A stretch of 64,000 nt of DNA, from the NCBI RefSeq assembly GCF_002245895.1, contig NZ_NPJZ01000001.1, positions 1,041,001 through 1,105,000 of the forward strand. The letters are read 5' to 3'. The translations under genes and the position numbers were made by a program. This DNA is from Rhodococcus sp. OK302. GTDB lineage: Bacteria; Actinomycetota; Actinomycetes; Mycobacteriales; Mycobacteriaceae. The notes beneath the pieces are model-generated. The model was not told the origin of the DNA. It ran no database searches and worked only from the letters and a program-made list of their open reading frames with translations. This document shows positions 16,137-25,570 of this stretch, piece after piece. Numbering within the stretch: position 1 is the first letter of the stretch; each line of letters opens with the position of its first letter.

Positions 16137-16205
16137 GTGAAGAACCGATGAAATACGAGGAACTGCTGTGATTTGCGAGCTAGCTGTCCGAAGGAGACGA
16201 AATCG

Positions 16206-17162
16206 ATGAACATCGGCGCAATCGGTAAGAAATTGGGCCAGCTCGTCATTGTGCTCTTGCTCGTCAGCTTCGGAACCTTCGTGCTGGCGTCCTTGATCCC
16301 CGGTGACCCGGCTGTCTCGGTATTGGGTGAGGGTCGTACCCCCGCCGAATACGAAGAAGTGCGTCAGCAGTTGGGTCTCAACGACCCACTGTTCGTTCGC
16401 TACTGGGACTGGCTGACAAGCGCAATCACCGGCGACCTCGGCAATTCGCTGGTTCCGCCGCAGCAGGATGTCCTCACGGCAATCACGTCCGCGCTTCCCG
16501 TCAGCGTTCAGCTGGCCGTGATGGGCCTCGTCATCGCCCTGGTTGTCGCAGTCCCGCTGGCACTCTGGTCCGCGCACCACGAAGGTGGCGTCATCGACCG
16601 CGTCATCAGCGCCGCGACGTTCGGTGTCCTGTCGGTTCCGAGCTTCCTTGCCGGCTTGCTGCTCATCATGGTCACGGTCAACTGGCTCGGCTGGTTCCCG
16701 CGTTCACAGTGGGTTCGCATCGGCGAAAGCCTCTCCGGAAACCTGTCTCACGCAATACTTCCCGCGATCACCATCAGCCTCCTCGAGATGGCGATGTTCA
16801 CTCGCGTTCTTCGCAGCGACCTGGTCACCACCCTGCGTGAGGATTACATCCTCGCCTCGAAGGCCAAGGGCATGCCCACGCTGCGCGTCCTGTTCGGTGA
16901 TGCACTGCGCCCGTCGTCGTTCTCGCTCATCACCATGATGGGTCTGGCACTCGGCGGCATGATCGGCAGCACCGTGATCGTCGAGACGCTGTTCTCGCTA
17001 CCCGGAATGGGCAGCCTGATCGTTCGCGCTGCGCAACAGGGCGACTCGCCGATGCTGTTGGGTGCGGTGGTCGTGATCGCCGTCATCTACGTGCTCGTCA
17101 ATAGTTTCGTCGATGTTCTGTACACCTATCTTGACCCGAGGAGTCGTCGTGTCCATGTCTGA
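16206..17162 (+). CDS. ABC importer permease, DppB type
   Basis: A 318-residue inner-membrane permease starting at ATG 16206 after AAGGAGACG; an upstream in-frame start at 16173 adds a non-homologous leader. It has an N-terminal segment LVIVLLLVSFGTFVLASLIP, then a periplasmic stretch with GDPAVSVLGEGRTP, then five more membrane segments. The cytoplasmic EAA-type loop reads ILASKAKGMPTLRVLFGDAL and docks onto the ATPases. It pairs with the next permease, with which it overlaps by 14 nt. Confidence 0.9.
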   Translation: MNIGAIGKKLGQLVIVLLLVSFGTFVLASLIPGDPAVSVLGEGRTPAEYEEVRQQLGLNDPLFVRYWDWLTSAITGDLGNSLVPPQQDVLTAITSALPVSVQLAVMGLVIALVVAVPLALWSAHHEGGVIDRVISAATFGVLSVPSFLAGLLLIMVTVNWLGWFPRSQWVRIGESLSGNLSHAILPAITISLLEMAMFTRVLRSDLVTTLREDYILASKAKGMPTLRVLFGDALRPSSFSLITMMGLALGGMIGSTVIVETLFSLPGMGSLIVRAAQQGDSPMLLGAVVVIAVIYVLVNSFVDVLYTYLDPRSRRVHV

Positions 17163-18249
17163 AGTGACGCCCGACGGAGCGGCCCCGTCGCCTGCCCCGT
17201 CCGAGGTGATGACATATCGGCAGCAGACAGTTCTGCTTGCTCCCGGCCCGATCGAGACGCTGGAGAAGCCGAAGAATCTGGTACTGATCGGCACGATCCT
17301 GACCGTCATCGGTCTCGCGCTACTCGGCACCTCCCTGTTCGGCTCCGGCATCATGATGATGGTTCGCATCGTCATCGCGCTCGTTGCACTCGTATTCCTG
17401 TTCAAGGGACTGGGCAAGATCGGTCTCGCCAAGTGGGGCAGTCAATTCGACCTCTCGTACTGGCTGGCCGTCATCTGGCTCGTGGCTCTGGTCATTGCCG
17501 CGATCATCGCGCCGCTCCTGCCGCTCGGTGAGTACAAGGACACGGTCAAGACCTTGGCCGAACCCGGATTCGCGTCCCCGAGCCTGCTCTCGGAACACCC
17601 CCTCGGTACCAACAACTTCGGCCTCGATCTCCTGGCCCGCGCGTTGTACGGCGCCCGTGCATCGTTGACCGTGGCCATCTGCGCCGTGCTGATCGGCGTC
17701 ATCATCGGCGGCACCATCGGCGTCATGGCCGGATACTTCCGCGGCAAGGTCGACGCCGTAGTCGGAATCCTCACCAACTCGCTGCTGGCAATTCCGTCGC
17801 TGGTTCTGCTGATCGCGCTCGCTGCAGTGCTCACCTCGAACCTGCGCAACATCACGCTGGCACTGTCGATCCTCTGCATTCCCAGCATGGTTCGAATAGC
17901 GCGAGCCAACACCATCGTGGTGGCTCAACGTGAGTTCGTACTCGCAGCCCGCGCAATGGGCGCCACCAAGTGGCGTGTCATCTGGCGTGAACTTGTCCCC
18001 AACGTTCTCGTTCCCGTTGCGGCACTCGGCCTGGTTGCCGTGTCCGGCCTGATCGTCGCGGAAGCGTCGCTCAGCTTCCTCGGACTCGGTATCGCACAGC
18101 CTGATCCGACGTGGGGCAACATGATCGCTGAAGGCCAGGGCGGCATCGTGGAGAAGCACCCCTTCATCGTTCTCGTGCCCGGTGTCTTCCTCTTCCTGAC
18201 CGTGTTTTCGTTCAACCTCATCGGTGAGAAGTATCGGAGCAAACTGTGA
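17149..18249 (+). CDS. ABC importer permease, DppC type
   Basis: Second permease, about 366 residues from GTG 17149 (ATG 17155 is equally possible; both follow GAGGAG). It differs from standard DppC in carrying two extra N-terminal hydrophobic segments (about residues 45-95, with LIGTILTVIGLALLG and IVIALVALVFLF) before the usual sequence FGLDLLARALYGARASL. The EAA loop is LAARAMGATKWRVIWRELVP. Overlap with the upstream gene and a GTGA overlap with the downstream ATPase show translational coupling. Confidence 0.88.
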   Translation: MSMSEVTPDGAAPSPAPSEVMTYRQQTVLLAPGPIETLEKPKNLVLIGTILTVIGLALLGTSLFGSGIMMMVRIVIALVALVFLFKGLGKIGLAKWGSQFDLSYWLAVIWLVALVIAAIIAPLLPLGEYKDTVKTLAEPGFASPSLLSEHPLGTNNFGLDLLARALYGARASLTVAICAVLIGVIIGGTIGVMAGYFRGKVDAVVGILTNSLLAIPSLVLLIALAAVLTSNLRNITLALSILCIPSMVRIARANTIVVAQREFVLAARAMGATKWRVIWRELVPNVLVPVAALGLVAVSGLIVAEASLSFLGLGIAQPDPTWGNMIAEGQGGIVEKHPFIVLVPGVFLFLTVFSFNLIGEKYRSKL

Positions 18250-19343
18250 CCACTTCAGTGAAGACCGGCGTGCCCCTGCTGCAGGCCGACAACATCCGAA
18301 CCGTATTCGCAACTCCCCGTGGGCAGTTGCGAGCCGTCGACGGTGTCTCGATTTACGTCAACGAGGGTGAAACTCTCGGCATCGTCGGTGAGTCGGGTTC
18401 CGGTAAGTCGGTTCTCGGTCGCACCATCATGGGTCTGCTCCAGAAGGGTCCGGCGCTCGATATCAGCGGCACCGTGACCTTCGCGGGTCGCGACATGTCG
18501 ACGATGAAAAAGTCTGAGATGAAGCACTTCTGGGGCCCCGAGATCGCCATGGTCTTCCAGGATCCGATGACCTCGCTCAACCCGTTCAAGCGAATCGGTA
18601 CGCACATCACCGAATCCTTGAAGTTCCACCTCGGCCTCAAGAAGGCCGAGGCGCGCGACCGCGCCGCAGAATTGCTGACGATGGTGGGTATCCCCGAGCC
18701 GAAGCGTCGTCTCGACCAGTACCCCCACGAACTGTCCGGCGGTATGCGTCAGCGTGTGGTCATCGCCATGGCGTTGGCCTGTGAGCCGAAGCTCCTGATC
18801 GCCGACGAGCCGACGACGGCCCTCGACGTGACGGTGCAGAAGCAGATCCTCGACCTGCTTGCCTCGCTCAACGACAAGCTGAACATGGCTGTGATCCTCA
18901 TCAGCCATGACCTCGGTGTCGTGTCGGGACGATCCGATCGCGTCGCCGTCATGTACGCCGGTTCCGTCGTGGAAACATCGGCGACAGAAGAACTGTTCAC
19001 GCGCCCGCGTCACCCGTACACCGAAGCGCTGATGGCCGCGATTCCGCGACTCGAATCGCCGACACACACGGTGCTGCAGACCATTCCGGGTGGACTTCCG
19101 GACATGACCAAGCCGATGACCGGTTGCCGCTTCGCAGCTCGCTGCAAGTACGCGCAGGACGACTGCTTGACGGCCGATCCGGCACTGGCACCCGGTGGAC
19201 CCGGAGATCACACATCTGACAGCCATTCGTTCGCTTGCCACTACCCGGTGGATACACCGGAAGGCACAGCGGCATTGGTCGCCAACGAGAAGGCCGGCAC
19301 AACCGCAGCGGGCTTGCCGCTCGCGGTGAAGGAGATGGTCTGA
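18246..19343 (+). CDS. ABC importer ATPase, DppD type
   Basis: A 365-residue ATP-binding subunit. Walker A GESGSGKSVLG, signature LSGGMRQRVVIAMAL, Walker B LLIADEPTTALD and the switch His in LISHDLGVV are all present. The C-terminal oligopeptide/nickel-specific extension contains the cysteine cluster GCRFAARCKYAQDDC found in DppD/OppD, which often holds an iron-sulfur cluster. It energises import together with the next gene. Start GTG overlaps the permease stop by 4 nt. Confidence 0.92.
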   Translation: MTTSVKTGVPLLQADNIRTVFATPRGQLRAVDGVSIYVNEGETLGIVGESGSGKSVLGRTIMGLLQKGPALDISGTVTFAGRDMSTMKKSEMKHFWGPEIAMVFQDPMTSLNPFKRIGTHITESLKFHLGLKKAEARDRAAELLTMVGIPEPKRRLDQYPHELSGGMRQRVVIAMALACEPKLLIADEPTTALDVTVQKQILDLLASLNDKLNMAVILISHDLGVVSGRSDRVAVMYAGSVVETSATEELFTRPRHPYTEALMAAIPRLESPTHTVLQTIPGGLPDMTKPMTGCRFAARCKYAQDDCLTADPALAPGGPGDHTSDSHSFACHYPVDTPEGTAALVANEKAGTTAAGLPLAVKEMV

Positions 19344-20332
19344 TGACCGCAGCAGTGGATACCAAGAAGCCTGAAACCGTGGGCGCAGCCCTGACGGTCG
19401 AGGACCTGGTCGTCGAATTCAACGTCGGCAAGGGACAGACCGTTCACGCCGTCTCCGGTATCAGCTTCACCGTCGCTCCCGGGGAAACCCTGGGCGTGGT
19501 CGGCGAATCCGGCTGTGGCAAGTCCACCGCCGGCCGCGCGATCATGCAGTTGCCGTCGCCCACATCGGGCTCCATTCGCCTCGGCGACGTGGAGATGACG
19601 GCACTCGACCCGGAAGAGTTGCGCCGCAGCCGTACCCAGCTGCAGATGATCTTCCAGGATCCCATCTCGTCGCTGAACCCGCGCCGTAAGGTCAAGGCCC
19701 TCGTGACCGAGGGTCCGACCATCTGGGGCGGAAAAGACAAGGCGGCCATCGAAGCTCGGGCCCGTGAGGTTCTGGCCGAGGTCGGTCTCGATCCCGATAT
19801 GGTCTGGGATCGCACACCCCGAGAGCTCTCGGGCGGTCAGTGCCAGCGTGTGTGTATCGCACGTGCATTGATGCTCGATCCCAAGGTCCTGATCTGCGAC
19901 GAGCCCGTCTCCAGTCTCGACGTGTCGGTGCAGGCACAGATCCTGAACCTGCTCGAGGACGCCAAGAAGCGTCACGGACTGTCCTTGCTGTTCATCGCGC
20001 ACAACATGGCTGTCGTGAAGAACATCAGCGACCGCGTGATGATCATGTACTTGGGCCGCGTCTGCGAAATCGTTCCGGCAGAAGACATGCAGAACCGTGC
20101 ACTGCACCCGTACACGCAGCTTCTGCTGTCGTCGATCCCGGATCCCGACGCAACCGTCACGGCTTCGCAGAACGTCGAGCAGAAGGTCATCGAGCTTCCG
20201 TCGCCGCTGAATCCGCCGAGCGGCTGCCGATTCCGTACCCGTTGCCCCCTGGCGACGGATCGTTGCGCCGAGGAAGTTCCCGAACTTCGTCTCGTCGACG
20301 GTGGCCATCAGGTGGCGTGCCACAACGTGTGA
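19343..20332 (+). CDS. ABC importer ATPase, DppF type
   Basis: A 329-residue ATP-binding subunit starting at the ATG of a TGATG overlap with the preceding gene; a longer in-frame start at 19235 lies inside that gene. Walker A GESGCGKSTAG, signature LSGGQCQRVCIARAL, Walker B VLICDEPVSSLD and the switch His in IAHNMAV are intact. The C-terminal Cys cluster GCRFRTRCPLATDRC matches DppF/OppF. It is the last gene of the importer operon and converges on the histidine phosphatase gene with a 16-bp gap. Confidence 0.92.
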   Translation: MTAAVDTKKPETVGAALTVEDLVVEFNVGKGQTVHAVSGISFTVAPGETLGVVGESGCGKSTAGRAIMQLPSPTSGSIRLGDVEMTALDPEELRRSRTQLQMIFQDPISSLNPRRKVKALVTEGPTIWGGKDKAAIEARAREVLAEVGLDPDMVWDRTPRELSGGQCQRVCIARALMLDPKVLICDEPVSSLDVSVQAQILNLLEDAKKRHGLSLLFIAHNMAVVKNISDRVMIMYLGRVCEIVPAEDMQNRALHPYTQLLLSSIPDPDATVTASQNVEQKVIELPSPLNPPSGCRFRTRCPLATDRCAEEVPELRLVDGGHQVACHNV

Positions 20333-20348
20333 TCAGAAGCGGTGTGAG

Positions 20349-20957
20349 CTACACCCGCAACATGTTTCGGACGTGACCCGTTTCGTTTATCGACGCGACT
20401 CGCCGATTCCCATTGCGGGAAACCAGAATACGAGTGACGGAGACGTACTCGATCGGGAACGTCAACGGACGTTCCAGCCCGAGTAGCTCCTGCAGAACGA
20501 TATTGACGACGCCACCGTGGCAGAACACAGCCACGGTGGCGTCGTTGTCTGTTGATGCGACGATGTTGTCGATGGCACCGAGTACGCGGGTCCGGAACGC
20601 GTCGGCATCTACGAATTCAGGCAGCCAACCGGCCTTGATTCGGGCATAGGTCTCGGGTGCCCGTTCCATGACCTCGTGCATGGGGACGTAGTGGGACTGC
20701 TCGGAGTCGTACTCGGCCAACCCCGCCTGCTCGGTGACGGGTAGCGCCAGGATTTCGGCCACGGGCGCTGCCGTCTGGAGAGCACGTTTCTGGGGGCTGC
20801 TGAACAACCCCGAAATCTTGTACGGGGCCAACGCCGCAGGCAGCCGGTGTGCCTGGGCGTGGCCCTCGTCGGTCAACGCTGGATCAGCGCGGCCTTCCGT
20901 GACCTCGGCGAGTTCAGGAAGAGCGTGTCGAATCAGCAGTAGTTGCACACGGGACAC
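20349..20957 (-). CDS. Histidine phosphatase family protein (phosphoglycerate mutase-like)
   Basis: A 202-residue branch-1 histidine phosphatase. The catalytic motif is LLIRHALPE (RHA where RHG is usual), a second arginine is in SPQKRALQTA, and the second histidine is in VAVFCHGGVVN. The RHA variant occurs in many actinobacterial members. It is the last gene of the minus-strand sugar operon and its start (GTG 20957) overlaps the GH13 gene by 44 nt, so it may dephosphorylate a sugar phosphate, but the family is broad. A GTG at 20948 is an alternative start. Confidence 0.8.
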   Translation of the reverse strand: MSRVQLLLIRHALPELAEVTEGRADPALTDEGHAQAHRLPAALAPYKISGLFSSPQKRALQTAAPVAEILALPVTEQAGLAEYDSEQSHYVPMHEVMERAPETYARIKAGWLPEFVDADAFRTRVLGAIDNIVASTDNDATVAVFCHGGVVNIVLQELLGLERPLTFPIEYVSVTRILVSRNGNRRVASINETGHVRNMLRV

Positions 20958-22656
20958 TTTGCCAGACGGCCGTATCGGCCGGAATTGTGCCGTCGCCGGG
21001 GAGCGGACCGCTGGCCAGCAGTACCTCTCCGTCGGGAAGCGCGATCGGATCGGCCGAGATGTTCACGACGACGCGGAGTGAACTGCCGCGCTGGAAGTCC
21101 AGCACCTGATCGTTGTCGTCGCTCATCCAGGTCAGCGGCTCGGTAGCCAGTGCTGCGATGCTGCGTCGGAGCGCCAGGGCGCTGCGGTACAGCTCGAGAG
21201 TGGAATCTGCCTGACCGGTCTGGGCCTCGACCGTGCGATCAGCCCAGCCCTTCGGCTGTGGCAACCACGGGGACGCATTGGCGTCGTCGGGACTGAACCC
21301 GTACGGCGCGGTGTCACCGGACCACGGCAGCGGAACTCGGCAGCCGTCGCGGCCACGTTCCTTGTGGCCGCTCCGCTCCCAGATGGGGTCCTGCAGCTGG
21401 TCGTCGGGAATGTCCTCAACCTCGGCCAGCCCCAACTCTTCGCCCTGATACATGTAGACGCCGCCGGGAAGAGCGAGCATCAACATCATGGCAGCGCGCG
21501 CCCGACGTTCCCCGAGCTCGAAGTCAGCGGGGATGTCGCGGATCTGGCTGAGGGACGACACACGCGAATCTGTCTGCGGCCTGGCGTATTTCGACAGGTG
21601 CCGGGCGCCATCGTGATTCGAGAGCACCCACGTCGGGGATGCGCCGACCTCGGCATGCGAGAGGATCGTGCTGTCGATGACCGTCCGCAACTTCGACCCG
21701 GTCCACGGTGAGAGCAGGAAGTCGAAGTTGAAGGCGCTGTGCAACTCGTCGGGACGCAGGTAGCGCGCGAGCCGCTTCGGGTTGCCCACCCAGGCTTCGG
21801 CGACAAAGACGCGCGGCGGATCGTAGCTGTCCGCCACCGCACGCCAGGAACGGTAGATCTCGTGAACCTCGTCGCGGTCGAAGTGGGGATGCACCACCGG
21901 GTCGGAACCGTCGGCGGGGATCGGTGTCGGGTATTTCAGACCGTTGAGATCAGGCAGATCGGCGTCCTTGCACAGGAATTGAGCGACGTCGATGCGGAAT
22001 CCGTCGACACCGCGGTCGAACCAGAACCGAAGCGTCGCTTCGAAATCGGCACGAATATCGTGGTTGCGCCAGTTCACATCCGGCTGTTCCGGCGTGAACA
22101 GGTGCAGGTACCACTCTCCCGGATTTCCGTCGGCATCCTTGACTCGCGTCCAGGCGGGTCCGCCGAAGGAGCTGACCCAGTCATTGGGTGCCTCGTCGCC
22201 GTTGTCACCCTTGCCCGGACGGAAGTGGAACCGTGCACGCTCCGCCGAACCTGGTTCTGCGAGCAGAGCTTCCTGGAACCACGGATGAGCGTCGGAAACG
22301 TGGTTGGGCACCAGATCGAGGATCACGCGCATACCGAGACCGTGAGCCTCGGAGATCATTGCCTCGGCCTGTTCCATTGTGCCGTAAGCAGGTTCGATGC
22401 TGCGGTAGTCGGAGATGTCGTAGCCGGCATCCTCCATCGGCGACGGGTACCAGGGGTTGACCCAGATAGCGTCGATGCCCAGATCTGCGAGGTAGCTCAG
22501 ACGATCCCGGATTCCCGCGATATCGCCGACACCGTCACCGTTACCGTCGGCGAAACTGCGGATGTAGACCTGGTAGATAGCGGCACTCCGCCACCAGTCG
22601 ATGTCGCGGGAAATGTTGTCGGACAAGGTACTTCTCATCTCGGTAGTGGTGATCAT
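20914..22656 (-). CDS. GH13 alpha-glucosidase (oligo-1,6-glucosidase-like)
   Basis: From ATG 22656 the protein has 580 residues and the complete GH13 signature: DLVPNHV (114-120), nucleophile Asp223 in GFRIDVAQ, acid/base Glu287 in VFVAEAWVG, and Asp349 in SNHDGARH. The QPDVNWRNHD region fits alpha-glucosidases acting on short malto- or isomalto-oligosaccharides, sucrose or trehalose analogues; there is no signal peptide, so it is cytoplasmic. The start overlaps the upstream isomerase stop (ATGA). A longer frame reaching 23100 is rejected because it lies antisense-shifted inside the isomerase gene. Confidence 0.88.
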   Translation of the reverse strand: MITTTEMRSTLSDNISRDIDWWRSAAIYQVYIRSFADGNGDGVGDIAGIRDRLSYLADLGIDAIWVNPWYPSPMEDAGYDISDYRSIEPAYGTMEQAEAMISEAHGLGMRVILDLVPNHVSDAHPWFQEALLAEPGSAERARFHFRPGKGDNGDEAPNDWVSSFGGPAWTRVKDADGNPGEWYLHLFTPEQPDVNWRNHDIRADFEATLRFWFDRGVDGFRIDVAQFLCKDADLPDLNGLKYPTPIPADGSDPVVHPHFDRDEVHEIYRSWRAVADSYDPPRVFVAEAWVGNPKRLARYLRPDELHSAFNFDFLLSPWTGSKLRTVIDSTILSHAEVGASPTWVLSNHDGARHLSKYARPQTDSRVSSLSQIRDIPADFELGERRARAAMMLMLALPGGVYMYQGEELGLAEVEDIPDDQLQDPIWERSGHKERGRDGCRVPLPWSGDTAPYGFSPDDANASPWLPQPKGWADRTVEAQTGQADSTLELYRSALALRRSIAALATEPLTWMSDDNDQVLDFQRGSSLRVVVNISADPIALPDGEVLLASGPLPGDGTIPADTAVWQSVPCATTADSTRSS

Positions 22657-23570
22657 AAAACTATGAGGGGGCGCAGGGTACTCTCGGCGATCTTCAGCCC
22701 GGTTTTGATGCGCTGTTCTCCGCCGCGCCACACAGGGTCCTCGTGTTCCACGGAAAGTGTTCCGGTGAAACCATGTTCGTAGAGGGCGTCGATGATCGGG
22801 CTCCAGTCGATCTGCCCGCGTCCGGGGACTCGGTAGCGCCACCATCCGACGTCCCACGGGTTTTCGCGTACAGCTTTGCCGAAGATTCCGTATCGATTGA
22901 TCCGGTCCTTCTGGATTTCGATGTCCTTGGCCTGGGCATGCACAATTCGGTGTGCGTACGGCGCGATGGTGGTCAGTGGATCGATGCCCTGCCACACCAG
23001 ATGTGAAGGGTCCCAATTCAAGTAGAGCCCCAGATCGAACATCCACTCCCACAGCTCGGGAGAGTAGGCAAGGTTGGCCGGATATCCGTCGGGGTGCCAC
23101 CCTTCCATCGGGCAGTTCTCGATAGTGACCTTCACCCCGCGTTCGCCGGCGTAGTCGACGATCTTGCGGAAAGCCGGTTCTGCGTCGGCCATGTTCTCGG
23201 CGACGGGTTTTGTACAGTCACGCCCGATGAACGTCCCCACAGACGGAACCCCCAGCGTCGACGCGGTATCGATCACCCGTTTCAGGTGGGTTCTGATCGC
23301 GTCGCGTCTCGCGGGATCGGGGTGGAGGTTGTTCTCGTAGTACGCGAGGGCCGAAATCGACAGGCCGTGGCGCTCGAGGAGTTCGTGGGTGTGCTCTGCC
23401 TCGCGGGCGCCGAACGTTTCGACGGGCAGGTGGGCAGCTTCGTAGAACTGCCGTCCGACGCTCGGCCAGGTGGCGACTTCCAGTGCTTCGTAGCTGGTTT
23501 CGGCGGCCCACGCCGCGATCTGTTCGAGGCTGAGCATCGGTAGGGCGGCGGTCAAAAAACCTAGCTTCAC
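22653..23570 (-). CDS. Sugar phosphate isomerase/epimerase (xylose isomerase-like TIM barrel)
   Basis: A 305-residue AP-endonuclease-2 superfamily TIM barrel. Metal-site residues are visible in VTIENCPMEGW (Glu), LYLNWDPSHLVW (Asp, His), RIVHAQAKD (His) and LSVEHEDP (Glu). Members isomerise or epimerise sugars, inositols or keto-sugars. It is the first gene of a three-gene operon with the alpha-glucosidase and the phosphatase, which points to uptake and rearrangement of a glucoside. Start is GTG 23570. Confidence 0.82.
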   Translation of the reverse strand: MKLGFLTAALPMLSLEQIAAWAAETSYEALEVATWPSVGRQFYEAAHLPVETFGAREAEHTHELLERHGLSISALAYYENNLHPDPARRDAIRTHLKRVIDTASTLGVPSVGTFIGRDCTKPVAENMADAEPAFRKIVDYAGERGVKVTIENCPMEGWHPDGYPANLAYSPELWEWMFDLGLYLNWDPSHLVWQGIDPLTTIAPYAHRIVHAQAKDIEIQKDRINRYGIFGKAVRENPWDVGWWRYRVPGRGQIDWSPIIDALYEHGFTGTLSVEHEDPVWRGGEQRIKTGLKIAESTLRPLIVL

Positions 23571-23786
23571 TCACCTGTTCTAACAGTGTGAGTGCGTTCG
23601 AGTTTCGACAGTCTTGGTCAGTGAGAGGCCATCGGAAGCATGGAGCCGAGACGTCCCCGCGGGGACCCTGCAAGTTCTTCCGTCGGAAGTCTTCTTCGAT
23701 GACGCGTGCACGGGGTCGGGATTGAATGCGGACTTTCCTAAAGCAGCTTTGGGTACTGTCGACGCTATGACTTCACCGAAAGGCGC

Positions 23787-25283
23787 ATGAGCAGCCACCG
23801 CACGCTCGCCGTGCAGATCGACGGACTCGCCATCGAGGATGGGGAGATACCGCCGCCGAAGATCGGCATGGTGCTCGATTTCCCGCTTCAGTTCACGGAA
23901 CTCCCTGCCGAGGACATGGACACCGTAACGATTCGTGCGGTCCTCATAGCCGATGGACAACCCCCAATCTTTCAGTACACGGGGAAGGATTCACCGCGCC
24001 GCTGGGAATGGAGCGGGGTGTTACGCGGTGACGGGTGGGAAGCGTCGTGGCGAGGATTTTGTCCACGCTCCGGTCACGTGGAGTTGACCGGTCGCTTCTA
24101 CGGAACGCTGAGTCACCAGATCACATCACGAGTGCGTGGGCGCGTGACGCGGGTCCAGTTGGTCAGCATGCGATACCGGAGAGAACCCGACAGTCACGGG
24201 TGGGCGATTGTGCCAGGACACCGCTCACTGCGCGAGGTCACCGAATCGCCACGGTTCTTCGACACCGACGTGTTCATGCGCGACGACGTGTACGAGGTGG
24301 ACCGCGAAGACGGGGCATGGATCGAACTCGACCTCGACGACGTCCCACCCCACCCCGTTCGGCCGCGTTTCGTTCCGGGTGATGTGAGTGCGGCGGGAGA
24401 TGTGTTGTGGACGGTCGACAGCGGACTACCACTCGTAGCGAGCATCGACTCCGAACATGTTGCTACCGAGCATCTCCTACCCGGGCCGATCGGAGTCTCA
24501 CGGCACGTGTGGGCCACCCCGGGCGGGTGCTGGGTGGCCGGTACGGACGGAACCTACCGATGCACACCTGGATTCGAACCTCGCCGCGTCAGCGACCTCG
24601 CGGTACACGCCGGTGCAGTCGTCGGGGAAATTTTCCTGGCCTGCTCACCGGGTGGACGGTGGTGGTTGCACTCGCCGGACTGCGATCCGGTTGCAGTGAA
24701 GACTCCGCACGAATACGTCAACAGTATTGCTGTAGAAGGTGATTCGTTTCTGGTATTGCTCGAGGCGAGAAAATCCGACGGAGAGTCGAGCAGACGGTTG
24801 ATCCGGGTCACCACTGCCGGGGACGTCACCACCGGGCCTGTCCTGTCATCGATTCCAGGACCGCGTCGCCAACGTCTATTCCTCGCTGGATCCCCGGTGC
24901 GGCTGTTCAATCACGGTACCGCGTCATCGATCCTTCCCGGCCTGTCGCTGGGCGATGTGCACGATCTCGGTGGGGAGCCGTTCCACGTCAGGCAGGTAGG
25001 CGCCTATGTCTGTACGGTGGCTCATCCATCGAGTGACACCTCTCCGATCGGGCAGCGGCCGGTCGACTGTGACCCGACACAACGGTATCGACTGCTCACG
25101 CTCCTCGATGCCACCACACTCGAACCGGTGAAAAGCGCACCGATCTTCGCAATCCGACCGGGAATCGCAGTCGATGCAACGGGCACAGTGTGGATCATCG
25201 CGGACGGCTTGAAGTCCCTTTCCGAGCAATCCATGCAGTGGCCGAACCCGCTGGATGTCGCGGCGCTCCTCGACTACCTGTGA
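23787..25283 (+). CDS. Hypothetical protein, possible beta-propeller
   Basis: I do not recognise this 498-residue protein. It has no signal peptide or membrane segment. Residues 1-150 form one basic, Arg/Trp-rich domain; from about residue 195 there are repeated short blocks in which a tryptophan or valine-rich strand is followed by a turn (LWTVDSGLPLVASID, VWATPGGCWVAGTDG, RWWLHSPDCDPV, VWIIADGLKSL), which resembles blades of a propeller. A seven-codon frame (ATG 23767) ends in TGA overlapping the start codon. It stands alone between two operons. Confidence 0.65.
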   Translation: MSSHRTLAVQIDGLAIEDGEIPPPKIGMVLDFPLQFTELPAEDMDTVTIRAVLIADGQPPIFQYTGKDSPRRWEWSGVLRGDGWEASWRGFCPRSGHVELTGRFYGTLSHQITSRVRGRVTRVQLVSMRYRREPDSHGWAIVPGHRSLREVTESPRFFDTDVFMRDDVYEVDREDGAWIELDLDDVPPHPVRPRFVPGDVSAAGDVLWTVDSGLPLVASIDSEHVATEHLLPGPIGVSRHVWATPGGCWVAGTDGTYRCTPGFEPRRVSDLAVHAGAVVGEIFLACSPGGRWWLHSPDCDPVAVKTPHEYVNSIAVEGDSFLVLLEARKSDGESSRRLIRVTTAGDVTTGPVLSSIPGPRRQRLFLAGSPVRLFNHGTASSILPGLSLGDVHDLGGEPFHVRQVGAYVCTVAHPSSDTSPIGQRPVDCDPTQRYRLLTLLDATTLEPVKSAPIFAIRPGIAVDATGTVWIIADGLKSLSEQSMQWPNPLDVAALLDYL

Positions 25284-25445
25284 TCCAGCCGATCGCCTCG
25301 ACGCGCCACCACATCAAGCGGCTCCTGATTCCCGCATGAACCCAAGCATCGACAAACAGGACAAATTCTTCACTGGGCGGGATCAGACGTCGAATACGGG
25401 TTATCCAGTGGCCAGCGGACTGACAACACGCCCACTATCCCGATC

Positions 25446-25568
25446 ATGCAGGAAAGCCTCGTCGAACTCATCTGGAGCGTGCGCGTGAGGATCGAACGAC
25501 TCAACAGCCGAATCGAGATCCTCGAAAGTACAGGCGCCCAGGCGGTTCCGCGAAGACATAAGGAATAG
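25446..25568 (+). CDS. Possible 40-residue peptide upstream of the low-GC orphan
   Basis: A short frame from ATG 25446 to TAG 25566-25568 encodes a charged, helical-looking peptide beginning MQESLVELIWSVRVRIERLN and continuing with SRIEILES. It ends 2 nt before the next ATG, and the RBS of that gene (AAGGA) lies in its last codons, as in translational coupling. No clear RBS precedes the short frame itself, so it may be a chance ORF. Confidence 0.3.
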   Translation: MQESLVELIWSVRVRIERLNSRIEILESTGAQAVPRRHKE

Positions 25569-25570
25569 AA

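Noticed and set aside
22657..23100. A longer N-terminus for the GH13 alpha-glucosidase
   Set aside because: The extra 148 codons lie within the upstream isomerase gene in another frame and carry no GH13 sequence; ATG 22656 overlaps the isomerase stop as in coupled genes.
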